Source: Pigmentiphaga sp. NML080357
GTDB lineage: Bacteria; Pseudomonadota; Gammaproteobacteria; Burkholderiales; Burkholderiaceae_B
Length of the DNA stretch: 64,000 nucleotides
Assembly: GCF_002188465.1 (NCBI RefSeq)
Contig: NZ_NINW01000049.1
Span: 602,733 to 666,732 of the forward strand
Reading direction: 5' to 3'
Part shown: positions 53,941 to 62,636 of the stretch, in pieces
How the letters are laid out: each line of letters opens with the position of its first letter
How positions within the stretch are numbered: position 1 is the first letter of the stretch
Made by a program: the position numbers and the translations under genes
Notes under the pieces: model-generated
What the model was told of the DNA's origin: nothing
Databases searched by the model: none
Seen by the model: only the letters and a program-made list of their open reading frames with translations

Positions 53941-55257
53941 ATGCCGGCAGACATCGCCCACCTCATCGACGACCGGCCCGGCGACGGCATATTCCGCGTT
54001 CATCGCGACGTCTTCCGCCGCGAGGATGTCTTCGCCCGGGAAATGGACCGCTTCTTCCACGGCGGCTGGGTGTTCGTCGCCCACGCCTCCCAGGTGCCCG
54101 AACCCCAGGATTACCTGACGACCGGCATCGGCCGGCAGCCGCTGGTCGTCATGCGCGGCCACGACGGCGCGCTGCGCTGCTTCCACAATTCCTGTCGCCA
54201 CAAGGGCGCCCTGGTCTGCCACCACCGGCGCGGCAATCGCCGCACCCATGTCTGCCACTACCACGGCTGGGCCTACGGCAGCGACGGGCGCAACCTGGGC
54301 GTCAAGGGCAAGGCGCAGGGCGACTATCCCGCCGCCTTCGACGACGACAGCCACGACCTCCAGCCGGTCGCCCGTTTCGCGGAATATCGCGGTTTCCTGT
54401 TCGCCAGCCTGACGGCCGAGGTGCCGCCGCTCGACGAACATCTGGGCGACATCCGGCGCTTCATCGACATGGCGGTCGACCAGAGCGAAGCCGGCCTGGA
54501 GATCGTGCCGGGAGCGGTCACCTATACCTATCGCGCCAACTGGAAGCTGCAACTGGAGAATTCCACCGACGCCTATCACTTCACGTCCACGCATCCGTCC
54601 TACCTGCGGCTGCTGGACCGGCGCTCCGGCATGGCCGGGCGCACCGACGTCGAGGCGGCGATCTGGCAGGCAGGCGGCAAGAAGCGCGAGGAAATGATGG
54701 GGTCCTTCGGCTTTCCCAATGGACACGCGCTGGTGTGGACCACCTCGCCGGTGGAGAACCATCCCCTGTATGCCCGCCTGCCCGAACTGCGCGCGCGCGT
54801 GGGCGATACGCGCGCCGAATGGATGCTGCGCACGCGCCAGTGCAACGTCTTCCCCAACCTGCAGCTGGCCTCCAACGCGGCCCTGCAGATGCGCGTGATC
54901 CGCCCGCTGGCGGTGGACCTGACCGAGATCACCTCTTATTGCCTGGCCCCGGTCGGCGAGGATGCCGAGCAGCGGCGCCAGCGCCTGCGCCAGTACGAGG
55001 ATTTCTTCAATCCCAGCGGCCTGGCAACGCCCGACGACACGGTCACCTTCGAGGACTGCCAGCGCGGCTTCGAAAGTGGCGAGATCGAATGGCAGCAAGG
55101 CTATGCGCGCGGCATGGGGCGGGTGGTGAAGGGGGCCGACACCCATGCGGCGGAACTGGACATCGCGCCCGACACGTCGATCTCGGGGCCGTTCGAAATG
55201 AGCGACGAAACCGTGTTCCACGCGCTCTATCGCAACTGGTCGAGGAAACTCGCATGA
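53941..55257 (+). CDS. Rieske non-heme iron ring-hydroxylating oxygenase, large subunit
   Basis: A 438-residue alpha subunit. The Rieske cluster ligands are Cys85, His87 (SCRHKG), Cys105 and His108 (CHYHGW). The catalytic site has the bridging Asp210 and iron ligands His213 and His218 (TDAYHFTSTH). The best resemblance is to benzoate/anthranilate dioxygenase-type alpha subunits. The partner beta subunit follows with a 4-bp overlap. No ferredoxin or reductase gene is adjacent, so electrons must come from elsewhere. Confidence 0.93.
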   Translation: MPADIAHLIDDRPGDGIFRVHRDVFRREDVFAREMDRFFHGGWVFVAHASQVPEPQDYLTTGIGRQPLVVMRGHDGALRCFHNSCRHKGALVCHHRRGNRRTHVCHYHGWAYGSDGRNLGVKGKAQGDYPAAFDDDSHDLQPVARFAEYRGFLFASLTAEVPPLDEHLGDIRRFIDMAVDQSEAGLEIVPGAVTYTYRANWKLQLENSTDAYHFTSTHPSYLRLLDRRSGMAGRTDVEAAIWQAGGKKREEMMGSFGFPNGHALVWTTSPVENHPLYARLPELRARVGDTRAEWMLRTRQCNVFPNLQLASNAALQMRVIRPLAVDLTEITSYCLAPVGEDAEQRRQRLRQYEDFFNPSGLATPDDTVTFEDCQRGFESGEIEWQQGYARGMGRVVKGADTHAAELDIAPDTSISGPFEMSDETVFHALYRNWSRKLA

Positions 55258-55760
55258 GCCGGCTGGCGCTGGAAGTGCAGGCCGACGCGCAGGCCGTCGT
55301 GTTCCAGGAGGCCGCCCACCTGGACGCGCAGCGCTGGGACGACTGGCTGGCGCTGTATGCCGAGGACGCGAGTTTCTGGCTGCCGGCCTGGACCGACGAA
55401 CATCGCCTGTCGGTATCGCCGGACAGCGAGTTGTCGTTGATGTATTGCGCCGCGCGCGCGGGCCTGGAAGACCGGGTCTGGCGGGTGCGGTCCGGGCTGT
55501 CGGTCGCGTCCACTCCCTTGCCCCGTACCTGTCACGCCGTGACGGGATGCGTGGCGACGGCGGCCGGCGAAGGACGGGTGCGGGTCGAGTCGGCCTGGAC
55601 CTGCCATGTCTACAACGTCAAGCACCGCGACCAGCACACCTTCTTCGGCCGCTACGAGCACCTGCTGCGGCCGAAAGGCGAGGGCTGGCGCATCGCCGCC
55701 AAGAAGATCGTGCTGATGAACGACGTCATTCCCACCATGATCGATTTCTACTGCGTCTAG
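55254..55760 (+). CDS. Ring-hydroxylating oxygenase, small subunit
   Basis: The 168-residue beta subunit with the SnoaL-like fold (LDAQRWDDWLALYAEDASFWLPAW). It is structural in the alpha3-beta3 hexamer and overlaps the alpha gene by 4 bp. The length and the ending TMIDFYCV are usual for benzoate-type small subunits. It starts at ATG 55254 and is followed after one base by the GntR gene. Confidence 0.92.
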   Translation: MSRLALEVQADAQAVVFQEAAHLDAQRWDDWLALYAEDASFWLPAWTDEHRLSVSPDSELSLMYCAARAGLEDRVWRVRSGLSVASTPLPRTCHAVTGCVATAAGEGRVRVESAWTCHVYNVKHRDQHTFFGRYEHLLRPKGEGWRIAAKKIVLMNDVIPTMIDFYCV

Positions 55761-55761
55761 G

Positions 55762-56457
55762 ATGGCCGCCATGCTCCCTGCCCTGGGCGAAATCAAACCC
55801 GTCGTGCGGTCCTCGGTGTCCGACGCGGTCTACCAGGCCCTGCGCAACAAGCTGATGCACGGCGAATATCCGGCCGGCCAGCTCCTGGGCATCCAGGATC
55901 TCGCCAATGCGCTGGAAACGAGCACCATGCCGGTGCGCGAGGCGCTGCGCCAACTGGTGGCGCAGCAGGGGCTGGAGCCCATGCGCAGCGGCACCGTGCG
56001 CGTGCCCCTGATCACGCCGGGGCGCCTGGAGGACATCCGGCGCGCCCGCGTGCTGATCGAGGGCACCGTGACCGAATGGGCGGGGCCGCGCCTGACGCCG
56101 GCGCAGCTCGACGAACTCGAACGCCTCGCGGCCGAGATCACGGTGGCGCGCCGCTCGCGCGAAGGGCTGGCCGACAGCCTCGAGAAGAACCGCATCTTCC
56201 ACTACACCATCTACCAGGCGGCCCAGTCGCCGGTGATGCTCGCCATGATCGACAGCCTGTGGCTGCAATCGGGGGCATACCTGCGCGCCACGCGGGAGTT
56301 CCTGCATACCGACACCATCGCCGCGGACCATCTGCACGAATCCGCCGTCGCCGCGTTGCGGGCGGGGGACTATGCACAGGCTCGCAAGTACATCGAAACG
56401 GACGTGAGCTGGGTGTTCGACCGGCTCAGCGCCGTGCCCGACGCCATGAGCCGGTAA
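55762..56457 (+). CDS. GntR-family regulator with FCD domain
   Basis: A 231-residue regulator located inside the operon, beginning one base after the beta-subunit stop. The HTH region is SDAVYQALRNKLMHGEYPAG and STMPVREALRQLVAQQGLEP; the C-terminal FCD domain senses a small acid. It probably autoregulates the operon, for which the palindrome at 53884 is a candidate operator. It starts at ATG 55762 without a clear Shine-Dalgarno and may be translationally coupled. Confidence 0.92.
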   Translation: MAAMLPALGEIKPVVRSSVSDAVYQALRNKLMHGEYPAGQLLGIQDLANALETSTMPVREALRQLVAQQGLEPMRSGTVRVPLITPGRLEDIRRARVLIEGTVTEWAGPRLTPAQLDELERLAAEITVARRSREGLADSLEKNRIFHYTIYQAAQSPVMLAMIDSLWLQSGAYLRATREFLHTDTIAADHLHESAVAALRAGDYAQARKYIETDVSWVFDRLSAVPDAMSR

Positions 56458-56524
56458 TGCGCCGGCCCGCCCCACCCTTGCGCGGCCGCCGCCGGCCGTG
56501 CCGCCGAACCGGGAGTCCACGACC

Positions 56525-58237
56525 ATGAGTACCAAGCGCCTGCGATCCGACATCACCCGCGATGGGTTGGACCGGACGCCACATCGCGCCTTCATGCGCG
56601 CCACCGGGCTGGACGACGCAGATATCGCCAAGCCCATGGTCGGCATCGTCAGCATGCGGGGCGACCTGAGTCCGTGCAACATGACGCATGCCCCGCAGGT
56701 CGATGCCGCCCGCCTCGGCGTGGTGGCCGCCGGCGGCACGCCGCGCGAGTTCGCCACCATCTCGGTGTCCGACGGCATCGGCATGAACCACGAGGGGATG
56801 AAGTTCTCGCTCGTCAGCCGCGAGCTCATCGCCGACTCCATCGAGGCGGTGGTGCACGGCCATGCGCACGACGGCCTGATCGCCTTCGGCGGCTGCGACA
56901 AAACCTTGCCCGGCGCGATGATGGGGCTGGTCCGCTGCAACGTTCCCGGCGTGTTCGTCTACGGCGGCAGCGCCTTGCCCGGCCGCTTCGAAGGGCGCGA
57001 CGTGACGGTGCTCGACGCCTACGAGGCCGTGGGCGCCGCGCAGACCGGCAAGATGAGCGAAGAAAAGGTCATGCTGCTCGAGCGCGCCTGCAAGCCGACC
57101 ATCGGCGCTTGCGCCGGCCAGTTCACCGCCAACACCATGGCCATGGTGGCCGAGGCGCTGGGGCTGACCGTGCCCAACTCGGCCATGGTACCGGGCGTCT
57201 ATTCCGAGCGGCTCGACATCGCGCGCCGCGCCGGGCAGATCGTGATGGACATCATCGAGAAGGGCGGCCCCCTGCCGCGCGACATCGTCACGCGCAAGGC
57301 GCTGGAAAACGCCTGCGCGCTGGTGGCGGCCACCGGCGGGTCGACCAACGCCGCGCTGCACATTCCCGCCATCGCCAACGAAGCCGGCATCCCCTTTACC
57401 GTGGACGACGTGGCCGAGGTCTTCGCCCGCACGCCGCTCATCGGCGACCTGCGGCCAGGGGGCAAGTACGTGGCCAAGGATGTCTACGACATCGGCGGCG
57501 TGTCGGTACTCATACGCGAGCTGGTGCGCAGCGGCCATATCGACGGCTCGTGCATCACCGTGACCGGCCGTACGCTGGCCGAAGAGCACGGCGCGGCGCC
57601 CGATCCCGACGACAGGGTCGTGCGCAGCGCCGACCGGCCCATCCTGGTCGACGGCGGCCTGGCCGTGCTCAAGGGCAATCTCGCGCCCAGCGGCGCGCTG
57701 CTGAAGGTCGCGGGCCTGGCCAAGCGTGTGCATGAAGGCCCGGCGCGGGTATTCGACGGCGAGGACGCCTGTGCCCAGGCCGTCAGCCAGCGCCGCTACG
57801 CCGAGGGCGACGTGCTCATCATCCGCTACGAGGGTCCGGTGGGCGGTCCCGGCATGCGCGAGATGCTCGGGGTGACGGCGATGATCTACGGCCAGCAGAT
57901 GGGCGAGAAGGTCGCGCTGCTGACTGACGGCCGTTTCTCCGGCGCCACCCGCGGCATCTGCGTGGGCCACATCGCGCCCGAGGCGGCCGCCGGCGGACCG
58001 CTCGCACTGGTGCGCGACGGCGACCGCATCCGCATCGACGGCGACGCCCGCACGCTGGAGCTGCTCGTGGACGAGGCCGAGCTCGCTCGCCGGCGCGCCG
58101 CCTGGCAGCCGCCACCGCCCAATCACAAGGCGGGACTGCTCTCCAAGTACGCCAAGACGGTCGGACAGGCCGACACCGGCGCGGTCACGCACGCCGGCGG
58201 AGCGCAATGGCCGGAGCCCGCCAGGTTTGCGGAATGA
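56525..58237 (+). CDS. IlvD/Edd-family dihydroxy-acid dehydratase
   Basis: A 570-residue dehydratase of the iron-sulfur type. Cluster cysteines are Cys51 (LSPCNMTHAP), Cys124 (GGCDKTLPGAMM) and Cys196 (GACAGQFTANTMAM), and the catalytic region is TDGRFSGATRG. Family members dehydrate dihydroxy-acids, phosphogluconate or sugar acids. Because the operon already imports and oxidises something, a role on a sugar or hydroxy acid rather than valine synthesis is likely (inference). A GGGAG precedes ATG 56525. Confidence 0.93.
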   Translation: MSTKRLRSDITRDGLDRTPHRAFMRATGLDDADIAKPMVGIVSMRGDLSPCNMTHAPQVDAARLGVVAAGGTPREFATISVSDGIGMNHEGMKFSLVSRELIADSIEAVVHGHAHDGLIAFGGCDKTLPGAMMGLVRCNVPGVFVYGGSALPGRFEGRDVTVLDAYEAVGAAQTGKMSEEKVMLLERACKPTIGACAGQFTANTMAMVAEALGLTVPNSAMVPGVYSERLDIARRAGQIVMDIIEKGGPLPRDIVTRKALENACALVAATGGSTNAALHIPAIANEAGIPFTVDDVAEVFARTPLIGDLRPGGKYVAKDVYDIGGVSVLIRELVRSGHIDGSCITVTGRTLAEEHGAAPDPDDRVVRSADRPILVDGGLAVLKGNLAPSGALLKVAGLAKRVHEGPARVFDGEDACAQAVSQRRYAEGDVLIIRYEGPVGGPGMREMLGVTAMIYGQQMGEKVALLTDGRFSGATRGICVGHIAPEAAAGGPLALVRDGDRIRIDGDARTLELLVDEAELARRRAAWQPPPPNHKAGLLSKYAKTVGQADTGAVTHAGGAQWPEPARFAE

Positions 58238-58330
58238 AGGGGTGCCGCAAGGCGAAGCATGTGTACGCGCGGTCCATCGCCCGGGTTTGACGATGGGCGG
58301 ACTGCGGCATCAACGTAAAGAGGAAGCGAG

Positions 58331-59215
58331 ATGAGCACGGCAAGACTGGGATATCTGGGCATGGGGCTGATGGGACTGCCCATGTCGTTGCGGCTGCGGG
58401 CCGCGGGCCATGCGCTCTGCGTCTGGAACCGATCGCCGGCCAAGACCGCGCCGGCGCGCGCGGCAGGCGCCAGCGTGGCGGCGAGCCCGGCCGAGGTCGC
58501 GCGCGGCGCGGACATCGTTTTCATGTGCCTGACCGATGCCGCGGCGGTGGAAGAAGTGGTGTTCGGCGAGGGCGGCCTCGCGTCGGCGCCCGGCGAGGGC
58601 CGGATCGTGGTGGACTTCTCTTCGATCACGCCCGAGGCCACGCGCGACATCGCCGCCCGGCTGGCCGCTGCCAACGGCATGCGCTGGATGGACGCCCCGG
58701 TTTCCGGCGGCACCAAGGGGGCGGAGGAAGGCTCGCTGGCCATCATGGCCGGGGGCAGCCAGGACGATTTCGAACGCGTCCGGCCGTACGTGCTGCAGAT
58801 GGCGCAGCGTTTCACGCTCATGGGCCCGCTGGGCGCCGGCCAGACCACCAAGCTGTGCAACCAGATCATCGTCGGCGGCACCATGGCCATCCTGGCCGAA
58901 GCCACGCGCCTCGCGGCCAATTCCGGCATCGATCCGCTGCTGTTGCCCCAGGCCCTGGCCGGGGGCTTCGCCGATTCCAAGCCGCTGCAGTTGTTCCTGC
59001 CGCGCATGGCGCAGGGCATCCACCATCCGCCCATCGGCCACACCTACACCATGCTCAAGGACCTGGACAGCGTCGTCGAACTGGCGCGCCAGACCGGCAC
59101 GCCGGTGCCGATGACCGCCGTGGCCTCGCAGATGTTCCGCCTGGTCACCGCTACCCGCGGGCCCGAGTCAGAAGCGCTGGAAATCTACAAGCTGAGCGAA
59201 AAGGCGTCTGCCTGA
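58331..59215 (+). CDS. 3-hydroxyisobutyrate dehydrogenase-family oxidoreductase
   Basis: A 294-residue beta-hydroxyacid dehydrogenase. It has the Rossmann glycine motif GYLGMGLMGLPM, the substrate loop DAPVSGGTKGAEEG and catalytic Lys174 (GAGQTTKLCNQI). Members reduce tartronate semialdehyde or oxidise 3-hydroxyisobutyrate or threonate. The hydroxypyruvate-isomerase-like gene at the end of this operon makes tartronate semialdehyde chemistry plausible (inference). AGAGGAAG precedes the ATG. Confidence 0.92.
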   Translation: MSTARLGYLGMGLMGLPMSLRLRAAGHALCVWNRSPAKTAPARAAGASVAASPAEVARGADIVFMCLTDAAAVEEVVFGEGGLASAPGEGRIVVDFSSITPEATRDIAARLAAANGMRWMDAPVSGGTKGAEEGSLAIMAGGSQDDFERVRPYVLQMAQRFTLMGPLGAGQTTKLCNQIIVGGTMAILAEATRLAANSGIDPLLLPQALAGGFADSKPLQLFLPRMAQGIHHPPIGHTYTMLKDLDSVVELARQTGTPVPMTAVASQMFRLVTATRGPESEALEIYKLSEKASA

Positions 59216-59247
59216 AACCCTATCGTCAACCCGCCTGGGAGTTCGTC

Positions 59248-60222
59248 ATGAAGAAAACCGCCGCGCTGGCCTTGGCTGGCGTCATTGCCGCATGGTCCAT
59301 TCCCGCCGCCGCCCAGCAGGTGATCCGCGTGGGCTGGTTGATTCCCGCCGAGGAAGCCAAGTACTGGATGATGAAGCGGCCGGCCGAGTTCCCGCAGATC
59401 GGCTCCAAGTACAAGATCGAATGGGTGCAGTTCCAGGGCACTTCGCCGGTCATGCAAGGGTTCGCCGCCAAGGCGGTGGATTGCGGCACGCAAACGCCCC
59501 TGTCCATCGGCCAGGGGCTGATCGAGGCGAAGGTGCAGACCTCCGTCGTTGCTCAGCACGTCTTCGAGACGCCAAACAGTTTCTCGGTGTACTGGGCGGT
59601 CAAGGAAGATTCGCCGATCAAGAGTGTCAAGGACCTCAAAGGCAAGCGCATCGGCGTGTCGGTAATCGGCGCGGGCGTTTATGCACCGCTGGTGCAGATG
59701 CTGGAGAAGAACGGCATCGATCCCAAGACCGACGTCAAGCTGATCGAGACCGGATTCGCGCCGTCGGAGGACGCCATCCGCTCGGGCCGGGTGGACGTGG
59801 GTGTGCTGAACCAGCCGTTCGCCGCGCGCGCCGAGGCCAAGGGCGGATTGCGCAAGCTGTTCTCGGTGGCCGACCAGCAGCCCAACTTCGTGCATATCCT
59901 GGAAGCCTGCCGCAAGGATTTCGTCGATCAGCATCCCGAAGTGGTGAAAGCCTACGTGCGTGACCTGACGACGGCGATGGGCAAGGTATTGGCCAACCGC
60001 GCCGAGACGCTGAAGATCGTCTCGGAAGTGACCAAGGCGCCGGTTCCCGTGCTCGACACCTACTTGCTCAAGGCCAACGATTTCGCGCGCGATCCCGGCA
60101 TGGCGCCCAATTTCCCCGCCATCCAGAGCCTGCTCGACAGCTTCACGGCGGCGGGACTGATGTCGAAGAAAGTGGACGTGGCCGCGTTCAAGAACGGCGA
60201 CATCCACGCTCCCATCAAGTAG
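59248..60222 (+). CDS. ABC transporter substrate-binding protein (NMT1/SsuA family)
   Basis: A 324-residue periplasmic receptor with a Sec signal peptide ending PAAAQ near residue 22. Landmarks are PVMQGFAAKAVDCGTQTPLS, IGVSVIGAGVYAPLV and HPEVVKAYVRDL. It is clearly not the same receptor as that at 49102 but has the same fold. The open frame begins much earlier (58525), but MKKTAALALAG at 59248 is the signal-peptide start. The ligand is unknown. Confidence 0.92.
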   Translation: MKKTAALALAGVIAAWSIPAAAQQVIRVGWLIPAEEAKYWMMKRPAEFPQIGSKYKIEWVQFQGTSPVMQGFAAKAVDCGTQTPLSIGQGLIEAKVQTSVVAQHVFETPNSFSVYWAVKEDSPIKSVKDLKGKRIGVSVIGAGVYAPLVQMLEKNGIDPKTDVKLIETGFAPSEDAIRSGRVDVGVLNQPFAARAEAKGGLRKLFSVADQQPNFVHILEACRKDFVDQHPEVVKAYVRDLTTAMGKVLANRAETLKIVSEVTKAPVPVLDTYLLKANDFARDPGMAPNFPAIQSLLDSFTAAGLMSKKVDVAAFKNGDIHAPIK

Positions 60223-60271
60223 CGGTCGATGCAGGAGCCCCGCCGGGCGGGGCTCGCTCCGGAAGGGTTCC

Positions 60272-61048
60272 ATGATTTCCATCAAGCAGGTCTCCCAGGT
60301 CTTCGCCGTTGGCAAGGGCGAGCGGCACGTCGCGCTGTCCGATGTCTCGCTCGATCTCGGCGACGGCGAGTTCATCTCCATCCTCGGGCCCTCGGGCTGC
60401 GGCAAATCCACGCTGTTGTATATCGTCGGCGGCTTCGTCAGGCAGAGCTCGGGCACGGTCGAGATCGACGGCCGGCCGGTAGCCGGGCCGGGGCCGGACC
60501 GCGGACCGGTGTTCCAGGAGTTCGCGCTCTATCCGTGGAAGACGGTGCTGGGCAACGTCAGCTACGGCCTGCGCCAGCAGGGCGTGGCCCGCCCCGCGGC
60601 GGAGGCGCGCGCCCGCGAACTGCTGTCCATGGTGGGCCTGTCCGGCTACGAGGATTTCTACGCCAAGCAGCTTTCGGGCGGCATGAAGCAGCGCGTGGCC
60701 ATCGCGCGCACGCTGGCCTACGATCCGGCGGTGCTGCTGATGGACGAGCCGTTCGGCGCGCTCGACGCGCATACCCGCAACCGGCTGCAGAACGACCTGC
60801 TCAGGATCTGGGAGCGCGACAGGAAAAGCGTGCTGTTCGTCACGCACAGCGTGGAAGAGGCCGTCTACCTGTCCGACCGCGTCGTCGTGCTGACCAAGTC
60901 GCCAGGGCGGATCAAGGAAATCATCGAGATCGACCTGCCGAGGCCTCGCATCCGCTCCGAATTGCTGCTCAATCCCAAGTACCAGCAGTACGTCATCGAC
61001 ATCGAAGCCATGATAGACACGCAGCCCGAGCCGGAGGCCGCGTCGTGA
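60272..61048 (+). CDS. ABC transporter ATP-binding protein (SsuB/TauB family)
   Basis: The 258-residue ATPase. It has Walker A GPSGCGKST, Q-loop FQEFALYPWK, signature LSGGMKQRVAIARTL, Walker B VLLMDEPFGALD and H-loop VTHSVEEAVYLSDR. The C-terminus is close to that of nitrate/sulfonate-type ATPases. GGAAGGG precedes the ATG. It overlaps the following permease gene by 4 bp (GTGA). Confidence 0.95.
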   Translation: MISIKQVSQVFAVGKGERHVALSDVSLDLGDGEFISILGPSGCGKSTLLYIVGGFVRQSSGTVEIDGRPVAGPGPDRGPVFQEFALYPWKTVLGNVSYGLRQQGVARPAAEARARELLSMVGLSGYEDFYAKQLSGGMKQRVAIARTLAYDPAVLLMDEPFGALDAHTRNRLQNDLLRIWERDRKSVLFVTHSVEEAVYLSDRVVVLTKSPGRIKEIIEIDLPRPRIRSELLLNPKYQQYVIDIEAMIDTQPEPEAAS

Positions 61049-61827
61049 GGCCGCTGCTGCGCGCCCCCGGCATGTCGGCGCTGCTGGTGTGCGCCGCGCT
61101 GCTGGCGGTCTGGGAAATCGCCGCGCGGCTGTACGGCAATCCCGGACTGCCCACGGCCTTCGCCGCGCTGTGCGAGTTGCCGCGCATCTTCGCCGATCCG
61201 CAGGCGGCATTCGACATCCTGGATTCGCTGCGGCGCATGGTGATCGGGTTCGCGCTGGCGCTTGTCGTGGCGGCGCCCATCGGACTGCTGATGGGCCGCT
61301 CGCCGGTGGCCGAAGCGCTGATGAATCCGCTGCTGATGGTGGTCTATCCCATCCCCAAGGCCGCGCTGATGCCGCTGATTATGCTGTGGCTGGGCGTGGG
61401 CGATGCGTCCAAGATCCTGGTGGTGTTCCTCGGCGTGAGCCTGCCCCTGCTGTACCACAGCTACCAGGGCGCCCGCGCGGTGGAAGAAAAAATGCTGTGG
61501 TCGGCCGCCGCCATGGGCATGAACGGCGCGCAGCGCATGTTCAGGATCGTGCTGCCGGCGGCCTTGCCCGAGATACTGACCGGCTGCCGCACCGGCATCG
61601 TCATGGGCCTGATCACCATGATCACCAGCGAAATGATCTCGCGCCAGACGGGCGCCGGCAACATCCTCTTCAACGCCATGGACATGGCGCAGTACGAGAC
61701 CGTCTACGCCATGATCATCGTCATCGGCGCGCTGGGCATCCTGCTCGACGTGTGCTTCGAGGCGGTACGCGCGCGCCTGACGAAATGGGCCGATAAAGAC
61801 GCCGACGCCACGGTGGCCGCCCTATGA
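61045..61827 (+). CDS. ABC transporter permease, first of two
   Basis: A 260-residue permease with about six helices. The ATPase-contact loop is around residues 155-175 (SAAAMGMNGAQRMFRIVLP). The GTG at 61045 overlaps the ATPase stop and is preferred; an ATG at 61072 is a shorter option. The stop overlaps the start of a second, different permease gene (61824), so the channel may be a heterodimer, unlike the single-permease system at 50943. Confidence 0.92.
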   Translation: MRPLLRAPGMSALLVCAALLAVWEIAARLYGNPGLPTAFAALCELPRIFADPQAAFDILDSLRRMVIGFALALVVAAPIGLLMGRSPVAEALMNPLLMVVYPIPKAALMPLIMLWLGVGDASKILVVFLGVSLPLLYHSYQGARAVEEKMLWSAAAMGMNGAQRMFRIVLPAALPEILTGCRTGIVMGLITMITSEMISRQTGAGNILFNAMDMAQYETVYAMIIVIGALGILLDVCFEAVRARLTKWADKDADATVAAL

Positions 61828-62591
61828 ACAAGTCCCGCCGCATTCCCGCGATCATCGGCGCCATTCCCATCGTCCTCATCCTGGCGGCCTGGCAGGGTCT
61901 GGCCATGTCGGGACGGGTCTCGGAAAGCCAGCTTCCCAGCCTGTACGCCGTCGCGCTGCGCTTCCTCGAGCAGATGGCCTCGCCCGCGTTCCTTGCCGAC
62001 GCCGGCGTGACCCTGTTCCGGCTGTTCGTGGGTTTTTTCATCGCGCTGGTGCTCGGCATCGGGCTCGGGCTCGCCGCCGCGCGGTCGCGGTTCGGCGCCG
62101 CGGTCATCGTGCCGCTGGTCCGCGTGCTGGGCCCCTTGCCCAAGGTCGCGCTGTATCCGGCGTTCATCCTGCTGCTGGGCTTCGATCATGCTTCCAAGGT
62201 GGCCCTGGTCGTGGCCGACGCCACGTTTCCCATCCTGCTGGCGACGCTGCATGGCGCCAGCACCGTCGAGCCCAAGCTGGTCTGGTCGGCCCTGGCCGCG
62301 GGGACGCCGCGCTCGCGCATCGTGACCTCCATCGTGCTGCCCGCCGCCATGCCCTCCATCCTGACCGGTTGCCGCATCGGTCTGGTCATTTCCTGCGTGG
62401 TGGTGTTCCTGGCGGAAATGATCACCTCCACCGACGGACTCGGCCACCAGCTCGTCATCGCCTCGCGCAGCTTCATCACCGTCGACATGTTCGTCGCGCT
62501 GATTGCGATATCGTTGCTGGGGCTGGTGCTGAATTTCCTCCTGGGCCGCGCGCGCAAATTCTTCCTGCGCGGTTTTCCGGAGGAGTCCTGA
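61824..62591 (+). CDS. ABC transporter permease, second of two
   Basis: A 255-residue permease with about six helices, related to but distinct from the one just upstream. The contact loop is WSALAAGTPRSRIVTSIVLPAAM. It overlaps the first permease by 4 bp (ATGA). The pair probably forms a heterodimeric channel served by the ATPase at 60272 and the receptor at 59248. Confidence 0.92.
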   Translation: MNKSRRIPAIIGAIPIVLILAAWQGLAMSGRVSESQLPSLYAVALRFLEQMASPAFLADAGVTLFRLFVGFFIALVLGIGLGLAAARSRFGAAVIVPLVRVLGPLPKVALYPAFILLLGFDHASKVALVVADATFPILLATLHGASTVEPKLVWSALAAGTPRSRIVTSIVLPAAMPSILTGCRIGLVISCVVVFLAEMITSTDGLGHQLVIASRSFITVDMFVALIAISLLGLVLNFLLGRARKFFLRGFPEES

Positions 62592-62636
62592 CCGCCTGTT
62601 CCCTTTCCACGTTCTCGTCCGGACGCCGCTTCGCCC

